Assembly: GCF_001411555.2 (NCBI RefSeq)
Contig: NC_049916.1
Location: forward strand, 5,642,001-5,706,000
Source of the DNA: Juglans regia
Taxonomy: Eukaryota > Streptophyta > Magnoliopsida > Fagales > Juglandaceae
Length of the DNA: 64,000 nucleotides
Direction of reading: 5' to 3'
Below the pieces are notes generated by a model. It made no database searches, was not told where the DNA came from, and worked only from the letters and a program-made list of their open reading frames with translations. This document shows, piece after piece, positions 1-11,639 of the stretch; the stretch's first letter is position 1; every line of letters starts with the position of its first letter. Position numbers and translations under genes: made by a program.

Positions 1-5
1 TTAAT

Positions 6-227
6 GTGGATATAGTCAAGGATACCGGGGTTGACTTACTTAGTGATGTGGAGATAGTGGATCGAGGGGATGATGGACCAGGCTTCAGTTTTGTTTCAAA
101 GGATCCAGCCCATATTATGGAGTTATGTACAACTAAGGTTCAAAAGACCCCTCAGCAAAAACAAATGAGGAATAAGGGTGGGAAGTGGAAGTCTAGAGCA
201 AGAGCTTTTGGCAACTCTTTTATCTAG
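6..227 (+). pseudogene. LINE ORF1-like C-terminal remnant
   Basis: A short open frame, acidic at first and then rich in Lys and Arg (KGGKWKSRARAFG), lying just upstream of the endonuclease. In plant LINEs this position holds the C-terminal tail of the ORF1/zinc-knuckle protein. No diagnostic domain is visible, so the call rests on position. Frames are broken between 227 and the endonuclease. Confidence 0.5.
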
Positions 228-449
228 GTTAATGATATTGCTGGCAAAAAGAGGACACTAGAAGATAGTAGTAACTCGTTGGAGGCACAGAAGCAGAATA
301 AAAGATACAAATTGGGTGATGGTAGTGTAAGAGGTGAGGGTGGAACAGTTGGAGTTAAAGAAATGGGTGACTCAAGTGATAATATGATATCGGCAATGGC
401 TGGTTCCTAGCCCTGTCGGGAGCAATGATCGTGTTGAGTTAGAATTGAC

Positions 450-1408
450 ATGGGCTTGGGAACCCATGAGGAATTCGAATCCTTCGTGACTTAGTTAGAA
501 GAGAAGGTCTCGATATTTTGTTTTTGCAATAAACTCTTTTAAATACATAGAGAATGGAAGGAATAAAATATGGTATAGGTTTTACTAATTTTTTTGCTGT
601 AAGCAATGAAGGAAGGGGAAGGGGTTTAGCCTTACTTTGGAAGAATCATGTTCAATTACTTATGGTTCATTTCTCTAAATTTCACGTTCATGCAAAAGTC
701 AAGGTAGATGATGATATGGACGAGCCTTGGTTTTTGACTGGTATATATGGACAACCAGATGCTACAAAGAGACATGAAACTTGGTCTTTAATTAGATCCA
801 TTAATGTTCCCCAAGATAAGTCATGGCTCCTCGTGGGTGACTTCAAGGAGATACTTAGCAACAATGAGAAAAAAGGTGGGACAGTAAGGTCAGAAAGACA
901 AATGGCTGAGTTTAGAGCAGTGATGCAAGATTGTGTTTTAATTGATCTAGGTTTGAAAGGGCCTAAGTTTTCTTGGAGTAATGGAATGGAGAATAACCAA
1001 TGCATGAGTGAGAGACTTGACAAGTTCGTGGCTAATATGAAATGGTGTGCTTCTTTTCCTATGATGGGTGTGGAACATGTCCCAGTGGCTCACTCTGACC
1101 ATTTAACTATCATCATGAAAAGGCTAGATGATAATTACCAAGTAAAGGGTCAAAAACTGTTTAGATTTAAGGCTATGTTTGTGGAATCTGCTGCTTGTAA
1201 ACAAGTAATTGATACAACTTGGAAAGGGGTGATGGGACCACAGGATTTAAGTAGTGTGATGAAAAAGATTCAGAGAAAGATTCAGAGATGTGCAGAGAAA
1301 TTAATGCTATGGAACAAGAGCAATTTTGGCAATGTTAAGAAAAATATCGAGAAGGCAAGGCACAAGCTGAAGTGCTTATACAATTATGATCCTCAAGGGC
1401 TCAAATAA
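450..1408 (+). pseudogene. LINE APE-type endonuclease domain (broken)
   Basis: This domain would nick target DNA to start target-primed reverse transcription. The N-terminus is recognisable from about 450 in broken frames (GLGNP then DILFLQ-like words). A 284-codon open stretch follows at 554-1408. Visible endonuclease motifs include TGIYGQP, LLVGDFKEIL (normally GDFNEIL), GPKFSWSN, SERLDKF and the C-terminal VAHSDH with its conserved SDH. The run ends in the basic linker before the reverse transcriptase. The family match is strong. The domain is inactive by frame loss at its start and replacement of Asn in GDFNEI. Confidence 0.88.
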
Positions 1409-1419
1409 GTGAAATAGAG

Positions 1420-3238
1420 GGAGGCAAGAGAAGACATGCAAAAATGATTGGAAATAGATGAGATTATGTGGAGGCAAAGATCAAAAGCTCTATGGTTTAA
1501 AGAGGGTGACAAGAATACCAAGTTTTTTCATAATAAAGCCACTCAAAGAAAGAAGAGAAATTTGATAAAAGGTGTTAAAGATGATGTTGGGGTCTAGTAG
1601 GTGGAGGCAGGTAGAGATAGAGTCATCTTAAATTTCTTTAAGCATCTGATCAAGCTGATGAATTGGATTTCCTGGAACCTGGATGGCCTTGCTGGTAGAA
1701 TATCTATATAAGTGAATGAAAGTCTTACACAGAAGTTCAAAGCTAATGAGATTACAAAAGCATTAAGACAAATGAACCCTACAAAAGCACCTGGCCTAGA
1801 TGGTATGGCTCCTATTGTTTTTTAAAAATATTGGGATGTGATAAGGAAAGATGTGACTGCAGCTGTCCTTAATGCTCTTCTTAACAGTGGTCATTTGCCT
1901 CGAGATATAAATCATACTTTTATAACTCTGATTCCAAAGAAGAATAAGGATGAAATTGTGGCAGATTATAGACCTATAAGGCCTCGCTTACATTCAAAAC
2001 TCACCTCAACTCATCTCAACTCATGTCATCTCATCATTACAACTTTCTCAAATTTCCACATAAAATATAATAAACAATTCAACTTTTTCAAATCCCAAAA
2101 TAACTTTTCTAAATTCTCACACAAAATATAATAAATAATTCAACTTTTATTTTACTATTCACAACCCATCTCAACTCATCTCAACCCATCTCAACTCATC
2201 TCTGAATACAAACCACTCCTAAGTCTGTGTAATGTAGTTTATAAGTTGATCTCCAACATTCTTGCAAATAGACTTCAGACTATATTACCATATGTTATTT
2301 CAATGTCTGAAAGTGCATTTGTCCCAGGTAGACTCATTATTGACAATGTTCTTGTGGCCTATAAGTTAGTACATTATCTGAGGCAGCAGAGGTATGGGAA
2401 GAAAGGGTATATGTCATTGAAACTTGATATGAGCAAAGCCTGTGATAGGGTGAAGTGGGACTTTCTTGATTCTGTGATGGCAAAGATGGGTTTCAATGGC
2501 AAGTGGAGGTTGTTAATTATGGTATGCATGATGACAGTGTCTTTCTCAGTTTTGGTTAATGGAGAACCTAAGGGACCGATAATACCAACTCGTGGGTTGA
2601 GGCAAGAGGACCTCCTCTCCCCTTACATATTCTTACTATGCACTGAAGGCCTTATTACATTACTTAAGCAAGCTGATCAGCATATGATGGTGGAGGGTAT
2701 CAAAATCTATAAAGGAGCACCAAAAATTAATCACCAATTATTTGCAGAAGACAGTTTGTTATTTTGTGGGGGCAACAATGCAAGTAAGTCTCACTATTCA
2801 ACATCTCTTGGAGACTTATGAAAGAGCTTCAGGTCAAAAGGTGAATAGAGAAAAGACCTCGATGGTATTCAACAAGAATGTGGAAGCTAGCTAGCAGGAG
2901 CAGCTCGTGCATTTCTGGGGAGTGCAGAAGGTTCAACAATATGAAATGTATCTAAGACTTCCACCTATGGTGGGAAGAGCAAAATATAAAACCTTTTCTG
3001 AATTGAAGCATAACGTGTGGAAGAAACTTCAGAGTTGGAAGGAAAGGCTGCTATCTCAAGGGGGAAAAGAATTTTGATTAAAGTAGTGGCCTTGTCTATA
3101 CCCACTTATACAATGAGCTGTTTTAAAATCCCTGGCATTATGTGTGCAAAGTTAGAAAATATGATGGCTAAGTTTTGGTGGGGACAAAAGAAAGAGGAGA
3201 ACAAAATTAGATGGGTAAGTTGGGAAAAAAATGTGTGA
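1420..3238 (+). pseudogene. LINE reverse transcriptase (broken, MITE-interrupted)
   Basis: The linker (KALWFKEGDKNTKFFH, about 1480-1530) leads into the RT. TKAPGLDG lies near 1790, LIPKKN near 1930, and ADYRPI is followed directly by a MITE. The frame resumes after 2222 with SLCNVVYKLISNILANRL. Positions 2246-2821 hold FVPGR, LKLDMSKACDRVKWDF (catalytic Asp kept), GLRQEDLLSP (normally GLRQGDPLSP) and FAEDSLLF, where the catalytic FADD pair has become FAED. A frameshift near 2780 and later stops follow. Positions 3017-3238 match the downstream thumb-like part (GKRILIKVVALSIPTYTMSCF). The enzyme is dead. Confidence 0.9.
1980..2219. mobile_element. Tourist-like (PIF/Harbinger-type) MITE, 240 bp
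   Basis: It is flanked by TAA at 1977-1979 and 2220-2222. Removing it with one TAA rejoins the LINE frame as YRPI-SLCNVVYK, so this is an insertion with a 3-bp duplication. The left end begins GGCCTCGCTTACATTCA and the right end in reverse complement begins GGAGTGGTTTGTATTCA, an imperfect inverted repeat. Runs of CTCAACTCATCT lie just inside both ends and the middle is AT-rich with no ORF. The same end pattern occurs at the 3' end of the complete Harbinger (11640-11749) and in MITEs near 53.8 and 54.4 kb. Confidence 0.88.
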
Positions 3239-4073
3239 AACAAAGTCAAATGGGGGCATGGGTTTAAAATATTTACAAACCTTTAATCAGGACCTACTTG
3301 CTAAGCAAGGATGGAGAGTATTGTAGGAAGAATCATCATTGCTGCACAAAGTTTACAAGGCCAAGTATTTTCCCAATTCAAGCTTCAAAGATTCACAGCT
3401 GGGATATGCCCCTTCATATGCTTGGAGGGGAATTTGGGAATCAAAGAAATATTTGTTGAATGGGAGCAGATGGAGAGTTGGTAATGGAAAGTCAATTAAC
3501 ATTTGATCTGACTTCTGGCTACCAGATCACAAACTTATCCCTCAGCCTCAGAACCAATCCGGTTCTCAGGAGTATGAAAAGGTGGCTAGCCTTATTGATG
3601 AAAACACTAATTGGTGGAATATGGAACAAGTGAGAAGAGTCTTACCACCTAGAGAAGCAGCTGAGGTTCTAAAGCTCGCAATTGGCCCTAGAAACAGAAA
3701 AGATAAACTGGTATGAGAATGTGAAAAGAATGGGATTTTTATTGTAAAGAGTGTCTATCGACTCTTTTATGCTTTACAGAAGAATAAAAATGCAGTAGAA
3801 AGCTTGAATTCATAGACTATGAAGGTGTTGTGGAGGAAACTATGGAAGCTAAACATACCAAATCGAGTGAAAGTCTTTGCTTGGAGGGCTTGCAGAAATG
3901 GATTGACAACTCTGAAGAATCTAGAGCACATAAATATTATTTTGGATGATTGCCGTAAGTTATGCCTGAATAAAGTGGAGGATTTGGCCCATGCTCTCTA
4001 TTTCTACAATTTAATCAGATCCTACTGGAAACAACAGTTCAATTATCTCCTAGATGATAAGCTTATAGAAGAT
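3239..4073 (+). pseudogene. LINE C-terminal region with zf-RVT-like domain (broken)
   Basis: Broken frames with words typical of plant LINEs downstream of RT (WGGMGLK-like, AKYFPNSSF, WRVGNGKSI). The 3819-4073 open stretch reads WRKLWKLNIPNRVKVFAWRACRNGL and then the C/H-containing part with EDLAHALYFY, the usual zf-RVT zinc-binding region. The reading frame stops being LINE at the TTA at 4074-4076 and continues after 11752. Its coding capacity is destroyed by several stops. Confidence 0.82.
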
Positions 4074-4096
4074 TTAGCCCTTGTTTGGATTCGAAG
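4074..4096 (+). repeat. Harbinger left target duplication (TTA) and terminal inverted repeat
   Basis: TTA at 4074-4076 followed by GCCCTTGTTTGGATTCGAAG. It differs from the right end at positions 2 and 6 only. The TTA is also an in-frame Leu codon of the LINE. Confidence 0.93.
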
Positions 4097-4887
4097 GTTA
4101 CTTCAGAAAATTTCAAACTGAGTTCGTACGGGAGAAGTGGTCTGTCAAACCACACCTCACAAGATTCTCTCATATAAGACAAATATGGGAATGACCGTTG
4201 CTTTTTGCCTTTTTACTGTTTCCATTACACGGGTGTAATGAAGGCTCCTAAGGCCCTCTCCCCCACCCCTTCACCCATGCCCTTCACGAACCCATCAACT
4301 CCACGCAGAGCTCGAAGGCCCTCACCCACCTCTTCACGCACCATTCATCTCCACGCAAAGCTCCTCACTCTGGGCAGACCCATCTCCTGCCATCATCGAC
4401 GCCATACCTCACCATTTCAGACCATTTCACGGCATGGGCGAGGGGGCATCTCATCTGCGATCTCCCAAACGCACCAGTTCGAAGGCAACCCGAGGTGGAA
4501 GCATCTTAAGACCGACGGCCTGAGGCAACCCAGGGAGCTCAGTCGCGTGAGAGATACCATCCCCACCAATCGATTTGGGTTTCATCTATATGTCTGGTAA
4601 CCGTACACAATCACGTCCCCCTTCCATGACAGAGATTCCCCTGCCCCCTGACCCAAAGGCTGTGTTAAATCAGTTCTAGGGTTTTGATTTTAGATTCGCA
4701 TTGTACAGTGTAGATTTAGGGAATATTGTCAGAGCCCCTTACATGAGAAATTCATAAATCCCCTTCACAAATGAAACCCACAACGCACAAAATCTGCAAA
4801 CACCCCACCTCAAGAAGTCGATTCCACCATAACCACCTACGGGGTATTTCTTTCACCATCACGGCTCCAAGAACACGATCCTTCCAA
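4097..4887 (+). other. Harbinger 5' leader, GC-rich, no recognised product
   Basis: The segment from about 4230 to 4600 is C-rich, with many Pro, Ser, His and Arg codons in an open 131-codon frame (4205-4600). No family is recognisable and the composition suggests untranslated leader rather than protein. A good donor-like GTATGTG begins at 4888. A pyrimidine-rich acceptor ends at 8094, ten bases before the first gene's ATG. A leader exon joined over a 3.2-kb intron is therefore plausible but only inferred. Confidence 0.4.
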
Positions 4888-5259
4888 GTATGTGAATCTC
4901 ATCTCAAATCATTTTAAGCTGTTAGAAATGCAATGCATCAATTTCAGTTGGCATTACTCTAGTGTGGAGATGAATTTCTCCTTAAATTTATTATTGTTGT
5001 GGTTATTGACCGAGATAAATGTATATCCATATTATCATTGATGTGCTCATGACCACGACAGTTAAATTAAAATGTTATTATAATTTTCAGTGCTGTATGG
5101 TAAGGTGTTTAGAAAATTTTTATGTTGTTTACCCATTTCATTTCTTTAGATGTTATTTTGTTAATTTGCATGATTGGTCGATGCATACTTGAATGTGGAT
5201 ATCAATGCATAATCATGGCTACATATGTTTATGGTTGCCATGCTTGTGGTTTTATTTTT

Positions 5260-6545
5260 GGGTTTGCATGGGTTGAATGTGGTAGTTTGGTTGGGGCCTC
5301 ATTCATACGACTTAAAATTATCTTTAAGTAGGGCTTCCTCAACTTATGCTTTTGTGAATTGTTTACAAAATTGCCGTGCATTATGTGGGGAGATTCGTGC
5401 ATAATGTGGGGAGATTTTTCCATTTGCATGTATTTTAGTTGAATGGAGTTTGCTTGGGGCCTCATTTCATAGGTTAGTTGTAAAAGTGATTATTGTTTTG
5501 TTTTTTGGGGTTTTGGTTTTGGTATGCATGTGGTTGAATGTGGGAATGGGGTGTTTTAATTTTTCTTTCTTTTTCCTGCTACTGCCGTGCATAATATGGT
5601 TGATTTTTGCATTTGCATACTTGAATGGCATAGTTTGCTTGGGTCATCATTTCAGCTTGTTAGTTGTAAAATTGATTCTTGTTCTGGTTTTGGGGTTTTG
5701 GTTTTGCTATGCATGTGGTTGAATGTGGGAATGAGGTGTTAATTTTTCTTTCTCAAATTTGCTACTGCCGTGCATAATGTGGGGAGATTTTTGCATTTCC
5801 ATGTATTTTAGTTGAATGGAGTAGTTTGCTTGGGGCCTCATTTCATAGGTTAGTTGTGAAAGTGATTATAATTGATTTGTTGGGAGTTTTGGTTTTGGTA
5901 TGCATGTGGTTGAATGTGGGAATGGGGTGTTAGTTTTTCTTTCAAAAATCTGCTACAGCCGTGCACCATATTTGGGGACATTTTTGCAATTGCATGTATT
6001 TTATAGTTGAAACATTAGTTTGTTTGGGGCCTCATTTCATAGGTTAGTTGTAGAAGTGATTATTGATCTGTTTTTGGGGTTTTGGTTTTGGTATGCATGT
6101 GGTTGACAGTGGGAATGGGGTTTTATTTTTTCTTTGTCAAATCTGCTACTCGATGCATAAATATTGGACAGATTTTTGCATTTGCATGGATTTTAGTTGG
6201 GGATTATTGTTGGCTGTAATGTGGGGAGATTTTTGCATTTGCATGTATTTTATGGTTGAAACATTAGTTTGCTTGGGGCCTCATTTCATAGGTTAGTTGT
6301 AAATGGGTTTATTGTTCTGTTTTTGGGGGTTTTGGTTTTGCTATGCATGTGGTTGAATGTGGGAATGGGGTTTTAATTTTTCTTTCTCAAATCTGCGTAT
6401 GCCGTGTATTCATGTGGTTTTGATTTTTGCATTTGGATGTATTTTACTTTCATGGAGTAGTTTGAGGTAATGTGGGGAGATTTTTGCATTTGCATGTATT
6501 TTATAGTTGAAACATTAGTTTGCTTGGGGCCTCATTTTATTTTAT
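5260..6545 (+). repeat. Imperfect tandem repeats inside the Harbinger, about 160-250 bp each
   Basis: Recurring words in the same order are GGGGCCTCATTTCATAGG, GGTTTTGGTTTTGGTATGCATG, GTGGTTGAATGTGGGAATG, TGCCGTGCATAATGTGGGG and GATTTTTGCATTTGCATG. The GGGGCCTCAT word falls near 5298, 5456, 5641, 5835, 6027, 6276 and 6527, so the spacing grows from about 160 to 250 bp. Short ORFs here are products of the repetition. A further copy sits at 7612-7860. Confidence 0.85.
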
Positions 6546-7775
6546 GATATGTAATAAATTCTGTGTTTCCTCTCTTCTAGTATTGTTGTTGGAAGGAAAA
6601 ACCAGGAAATATACAAAATAATCAGTTTCTAACATATATATATGAAAATTTTAACACACTATAGCAATTTATAATTCGATGTACGGCATGATCGAGTATA
6701 TAATACATGAATGATCCCCTTATGGCTTATGGATAACAAAAAGGTTTGAAAAGCTCTATTATTCATTCCAGAATTTATTGCCACATACACATTTATAGTG
6801 AGTGAAAGGTGGTGGGTACTAATTCTAATAATTTCACTCTCTGATCTTTAATTTCATTCCTAAGCTTTAATTTGTTGCCGGATTATTAAGGTGTCTTACT
6901 AATTAAATAGGAAGAAAATTATATATCAAGAGATGAGTACTTATGAAGAGTTCATCATGTGGTCTTAGTTGCTTCAATAGATTCCAAGTCTTCCTTTTAC
7001 TTAATGAATTATCCTTGATAATTAAAAGAATATATATATATCTTTATTTATATACAAAAACTTGGCCCGCAAAGATAATTTTAAAAAAGTACTTTTCAAG
7101 TTGATGGGCTTAAACATAGTATGACATTAAACCATGTCAATTTATAAGAAAATATTTTGTGTATCCTTTTGGCTAAATTCAGCTAGCCTTTTATCGTTTT
7201 ATACGAATAGTTCCTGCTTGCATATAATTAGACTCCAATCCAATTAACAACATTGCATATAATCAGTGAAAAAACTTTCAAATATACTCATTGTTCTGTA
7301 TCGACTGTGACATACAAAAAACTGTGTGTCTATCATTATTATACAACTTAAATCCATGGGCGGCAGTCACATGTCAGAATAGGAAAAAGGTTAGTCACTA
7401 CTGTAAATTATAATTCGTTGAATATATATATCCCTGCAATTTACTTCTGTCAAACACAAGATGCTATGAGATATTATTAACCACAAGGAATAGTTGATAC
7501 AAAAGCATATCACACTCAAATTCCAACCATGTTGCCTACCCCTTGATCATAGAATTTCATATATTGTCGCCCCGCGTTTGAAGTTCATAGAACTGATAAA
7601 CATTATATAAGAAAATCTGCGTATGCCGTGTATTCATGTGGTTTTGATTTTTGCATTTGGATGTATTTTACTTTCATGGAGTAGTTTGAGGTAATGTGGG
7701 GAGTTTTTTGCATTTGCATGTATTTTATAGTTGAAACATTAGTTTGCTTGGGGCCTCATTTTATTTTAGAGTTGT
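6387..7775 (+). repeat. About 155-bp direct repeats (6387-6545, 7612-7775) around a unique 1.07-kb segment
   Basis: Both copies run from AAATCTGCGTATGCCGTG to GGGGCCTCATTTTATTTTA and are nearly identical. The left copy continues the tandem array leftward and the right copy continues it rightward. The intervening 6546-7611 is unrelated AT-rich DNA with no ORF or transposon end that I can recognise. It looks like an insertion with a long duplication or a rearrangement within the array. Confidence 0.75.
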
Positions 7776-7860
7776 AAATGGGATTATTGTTCTGTTTTTG
7801 GGGGTTTGGGTTTTGGTATGCATGTGGTTGAATGTGGTAGTGTAGTGTTTTGAGTTTCAG

Positions 7861-8103
7861 TTTTTCTCCTACAACTGTTGTGTATTTATATATAACAAAG
7901 TTTCATGGGGATTAATAAACTTACGTCATCCATGTTCCCATAGCGATACTCCTTACGCTCATCTGCTAGACATCGGCCGTATCAACAGGTATGGGTCATT
8001 TGTAATTCCGGCTCGTTACTCATATTAACGCATATAACGTAGCGTAGTTGACATGCAAAACCTTTTTTCTTTTTTCCTTATATTACCATTTTAGCTATTT
8101 GAA
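7861..8103 (+). other. Sequence upstream of the Harbinger SANT/Myb gene
   Basis: Unique DNA between the tandem repeats and the first coding exon. A long pyrimidine stretch at about 8060-8080 and the CATTTTAG acceptor ending at 8094 could close a leader intron. No clear TATA box is evident close to the ATG. Confidence 0.4.
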
Positions 8104-9145
8104 ATGGAGGACCCCGAAGATACGAGCCGGGATAATGTGCTTTGGGGCGATGCCATGGAGGAGATATTCATCGACATGCTCTACCAGGACGCACTTCAAG
8201 GTAGATTAAAGGGCGGAAAGATAACGTTTAGAGAGCATGGAGTTTATGCACAGCGACTCACTGCTGTTGGGAAGAAAGTGTTTGACAGGAACCAGGTCCG
8301 TGGAAAATTGACGAGGTTGAAGGGGATGCAGCGCTTGTTTACCGATTTGTTGAGCCAAACTGGTATGGGTTGGGATCCCGACACAAAGACAGTTGTCGCG
8401 AGTGACGAGTGCTGGGAGAATGCCATTAGGGTAAAATTTTAATTAAAGTTAACCATCTTTATTGCACCCTTCAAATTTGTTGTTTGAGCACTCGAGGTTT
8501 GATTATTAACTGCGTTTCTTCTATAATTGTTAGGTTAAATCGAAATGGGGGAGGTTTCGTACTTTTGGCTGCCCAAAGTACGAGGAGCTGTGCACCATAT
8601 TTGGCGCGTCCGTTGCATACGGGACTATGCAACACGCATCAACACAGCTACCAGCAGATAGCGACGACGAGCGGCGCCTGGATGAGGAGATGCGAGCTCG
8701 ACGCCCTCCCGCACTAGGCCATCGACAGGTCTTGCCCATTGGCAATGATGACTTTATTGACTTGATGGGGATCGGGTCACCTGCAGAGGATGCCGTGACT
8801 GGGTCATCACGCAGGCCGAAGCCAAGAAAGAAGAGCGATTTTGAGGTGCAGCTTTTTGAGGCCGTCGAGGAGGTTAAACTGACGCAGAGAGCGAGGCGTA
8901 AACGATATGAGGATGCAAAAGCTGTGGCATCATCGAAGCGCAGCAAAGAGACAGAGCCTAGTGATGGGACCAATGCGGGGTATGATCCGATTAGTCATTG
9001 TGCGACGTTGCTCAGCGAGCTTTCCCCTCCGTTGGAGCCATCCCAACTTGTTCGCCCAATCGAGAGATTACTGAACCCAGAGATGCGACTGTTTTTCTTG
9101 TCCTTGGATGCTGCAAGGAGGGACGATTGGGCCCGTAATTGTTAA
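8104..9145 (+). CDS. Harbinger SANT/Myb-like DNA-binding protein, two exons
   Basis: Exon 1 is 8104-8430, the intron 8431-8533 (GT...AG, 103 bp) and exon 2 8534-9145, giving about 312 residues with no stop. The N-terminal ~115 residues fit the Myb/SANT-like domain of plant PIF/Harbinger accessory proteins: an acidic start, FIDMLYQDALQGRL, a basic NQVRGKLTRLKG helix, then GMGWDPDTKTV and WENAIR, continuing over the splice as VKSKWGRFRTFGCPKYEELCTIFG. The C-terminal half is charged, with a PRKKSDFEVQLFEAV helix. In this superfamily such a protein binds element DNA and assists nuclear import of the transposase. It lies 359 bp upstream of the transposase on the same strand. Confidence 0.88.
8431..8533 (+). 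other. Intron of the Harbinger SANT/Myb gene
   Basis: Starts GTAAAA after codon AGG and ends TTGTTAG. Phase 0. Removing it joins WENAIR to VKSKWGRF, the uninterrupted order seen in this family. Confidence 0.85.
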
Positions 9146-9504
9146 AGTAGGGTCATTTTTAATTCTTAGGCTATATTTTCGATGGCATTGTCACCCTTTA
9201 TTTTTCATGAGACTATTTGTATTCCTTTGATGAGTTTATAAACAGCTACTTTTCCAATGTGGGTTGTCTGTTTGATTTGTTGTAATCTGATTGAAATGAG
9301 GACGGATTATGGAGGACCTGTTTTAGGCTCTGTTCGGGTTCTGTATGATTATATTGGATTATGTTTAATATATTATATTAAGATCGTAGTACCTCCTTAT
9401 TATTTTGTTAACTTGTGACAGATTATTTACAATGGTTGTTTTGATAAAATAGTACGAATTAACCCACTGTGCACACTGGGAATTGGTCAGCAGGAAGGTA
9501 CTCG

Positions 9505-10981
9505 ATGAACGTGAATCGAGATTCAGATGATACGTTCCCTAATGTGTGTTTGACTGATAGTAGTGAAGATGACCTTGCAACTGAGGATCTTGAGACACTC
9601 GCATTTCTTGCGAGGGCTGGTAGAGAAGCACAACAACAGCTTAGACAGCCACAACACAATATTGGATTACGGGGACATCAATATATTTTGGAAGTTTTGA
9701 ATGGGAATCCAAGAAATTGTCGCGAGTTATTCCGACTTGAGGTTGATGCCTTCCGCGCATTATGCAGCTTGTTACGTTCAAATAGATTTTTGAAGGATAC
9801 TAGAAAAGGGTTGACCGTCGAGGAACAAATTGGCATGTTCACATCGGTACTGGCAGCTGGAGACGAACAACGGATTGTGGGGCAGCGCTTTCAACATTCA
9901 ACAGAAACTGTTAATGCCCATGTGAGGAACGTTATGAAGGCCCTGTGTAGGCTAGGGACACATCTTATTTACCCAACTCACACATCCGGGGTGCACCCAA
10001 CAATCGCAGCCAATCCGAGAAATTATCCTTGGTTTGAGGTAAGTTGTTTATGGTAGATAATAAAATATAATTCTGTACATATTGGATCATTGTTTTGTAA
10101 ATTACTTAAACCGTATGTATTCGTATGTATCATGTCCGCTTACTCGTTCGCAGGGATGCATTGGTGCAATTGATGGGACCATGATCGACGCTGTTGTACC
10201 TGCAGAGGTGCGTGAGGCATATCGCAACCGGCATGGCAAAGTTGCCCAAAACGTATTGTGTGTATGTGACTTGGACATGAAATTCACATTCCTGTACACT
10301 GGTTGGGAGGGGAGCTCGCATGATGCACGTGTATTCATCGATGCATTGTCTCAGGGCCGCAACGCATTTCCAATGCCTCTCGATGGTAAATCAGTTCGAA
10401 GGCCACAATTATTTTTGTCTGATTATATTGGGTCTTTATATCTGTTGTTTTTAAAAAGCTCGGGATTCGTTGCTTGGGGCCTGATTATCTCATAATGTTA
10501 ATGGTTGACAGGTCATTATTATCTAGTCGATTCGGCGTATCCATGTACTCGAGGATTTATGCCCCCTTACCCTAGAGAGAGATATCATAGAAGTGACCGT
10601 CAGGGTCAGCGGGGATTTAGGGGGTATAAAGATTATTTTAATCATCGTCATTCATGTATTCGTAACGTAATAGAACGTACATTTGGGGTCTTGAAATCAC
10701 GATTTAGAATTTTAAGACTCATGCCTGGTTATAAAGTTGGGAGGCAAGGGGATCTGATCATTGCATGTTGTACGTTACACAATTTTATTAGAATGGCGAG
10801 CCCGAATGACAGGTTGTTCGAGGAGTGGAGAGATATGGAGCTCAGTCCAAGCGGTCATGCATATAGCGACGCCGCAGTTTCAGGAAATCATCCTGACATG
10901 ACCGTCGAATCAGCCCGAGCTATGGCTGCAATTAGGGATGACATTGCCAAACGTATGTGGGAAGCTAGGAGTGGTCATTGA
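9505..10981 (+). CDS. PIF/Harbinger (HARBI1-like) DDE transposase, three exons
   Basis: Exons 9505-10038, 10154-10385 and 10512-10981 encode about 411 residues with no stop, the usual length for plant Harbinger transposases. The start is the first ATG of the frame (MNVNRDSDD); an extension 12 codons upstream has only GTG. The N-terminal half has the helical region with CRELFRLEVDAFRALCSLL and TVEEQIGMF. The DDE_4 nuclease follows: CIGAIDGTMID (first Asp), WEGSSHDARVF (second Asp) and NVIERTFGVLKSRF (Glu), with YYLVDSAYP and CCTLHNFIR. All three catalytic acids are present. It would cut the element ends and insert at TTA/TAA. Both introns are GT-AG and short (115 and 126 bp). Confidence 0.92.
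10039..10153 (+). other. Transposase intron 1
   Basis: GTAAGT donor after codon GAG and TTCGCAG acceptor, phase 0. It joins YPWFE to GCIGAIDGT just before the first catalytic Asp. Confidence 0.88.
10386..10511 (+). other. Transposase intron 2
   Basis: GTAAAT donor and GTTGACAG acceptor, phase 1. A Gly codon is split, joining MPLDG to HYYLVDS. Confidence 0.88.
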
Positions 10982-11579
10982 CTTATATTGATAAATATTG
11001 ACATTATTGAGACTATATGCGGGTGTAGTTAGAGATTCAAATGTATTGCAAATTTTATTTTGGTCTGGCAATATATTACTAATTTATATAGATAGGGAAG
11101 TTTGTAGCAAATTTATTTAGAAATATGGTTGCTAATATTATAAGCTATATACGTAAATTTAGTTTCATAAATAATTGGTCGATATGTAAATTTTATCGTA
11201 CACAAATTTACAAGGATTGATTTTATAATTTAATGATGTTATTTTCCTAATTGATTATCATTGACTATAATTGAAAATTAGAGGTAGGGAAAATTTCTCA
11301 TTACTACGGTGAATATGGGAAATGAATTTAAGCACAGCTATTTGAAAAAATTATTTTATAATATATTAATATTATTTAACGTGTTTTTTGCAAACAATTA
11401 CAATTGGGATTTTTGAATAAATGATTAACTTTATTATCGAAATTTTGTTGTATTTTCATTAGAAAAGACTATTGTAATCCAAAAATTTTTATTATTCACT
11501 TCATTAAAAAAAAAAAAGTACCTGGATAATTAATAATTTATTTAATACTTCTTTATCAATAATTTATATATAACATTTA
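10982..11579. other. Harbinger 3' flanking region, AT-rich
   Basis: AT-rich DNA after the transposase stop, with a short poly-A near 11505. No gene or structured element is seen. Confidence 0.6.
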
Positions 11580-11639
11580 ATATAAAGTTAAAACCATATC
11601 AATTCATAAATAAATTACAACAACTTATAAATTATCTCA

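Noticed and set aside
4205..4600. 131-codon frame at the Harbinger left side as a third transposon protein
   Set aside because: Pro/Ser/Arg/His-rich translation of a GC-rich leader with no recognisable domain. PIF/Harbinger elements normally need only the two proteins found downstream.
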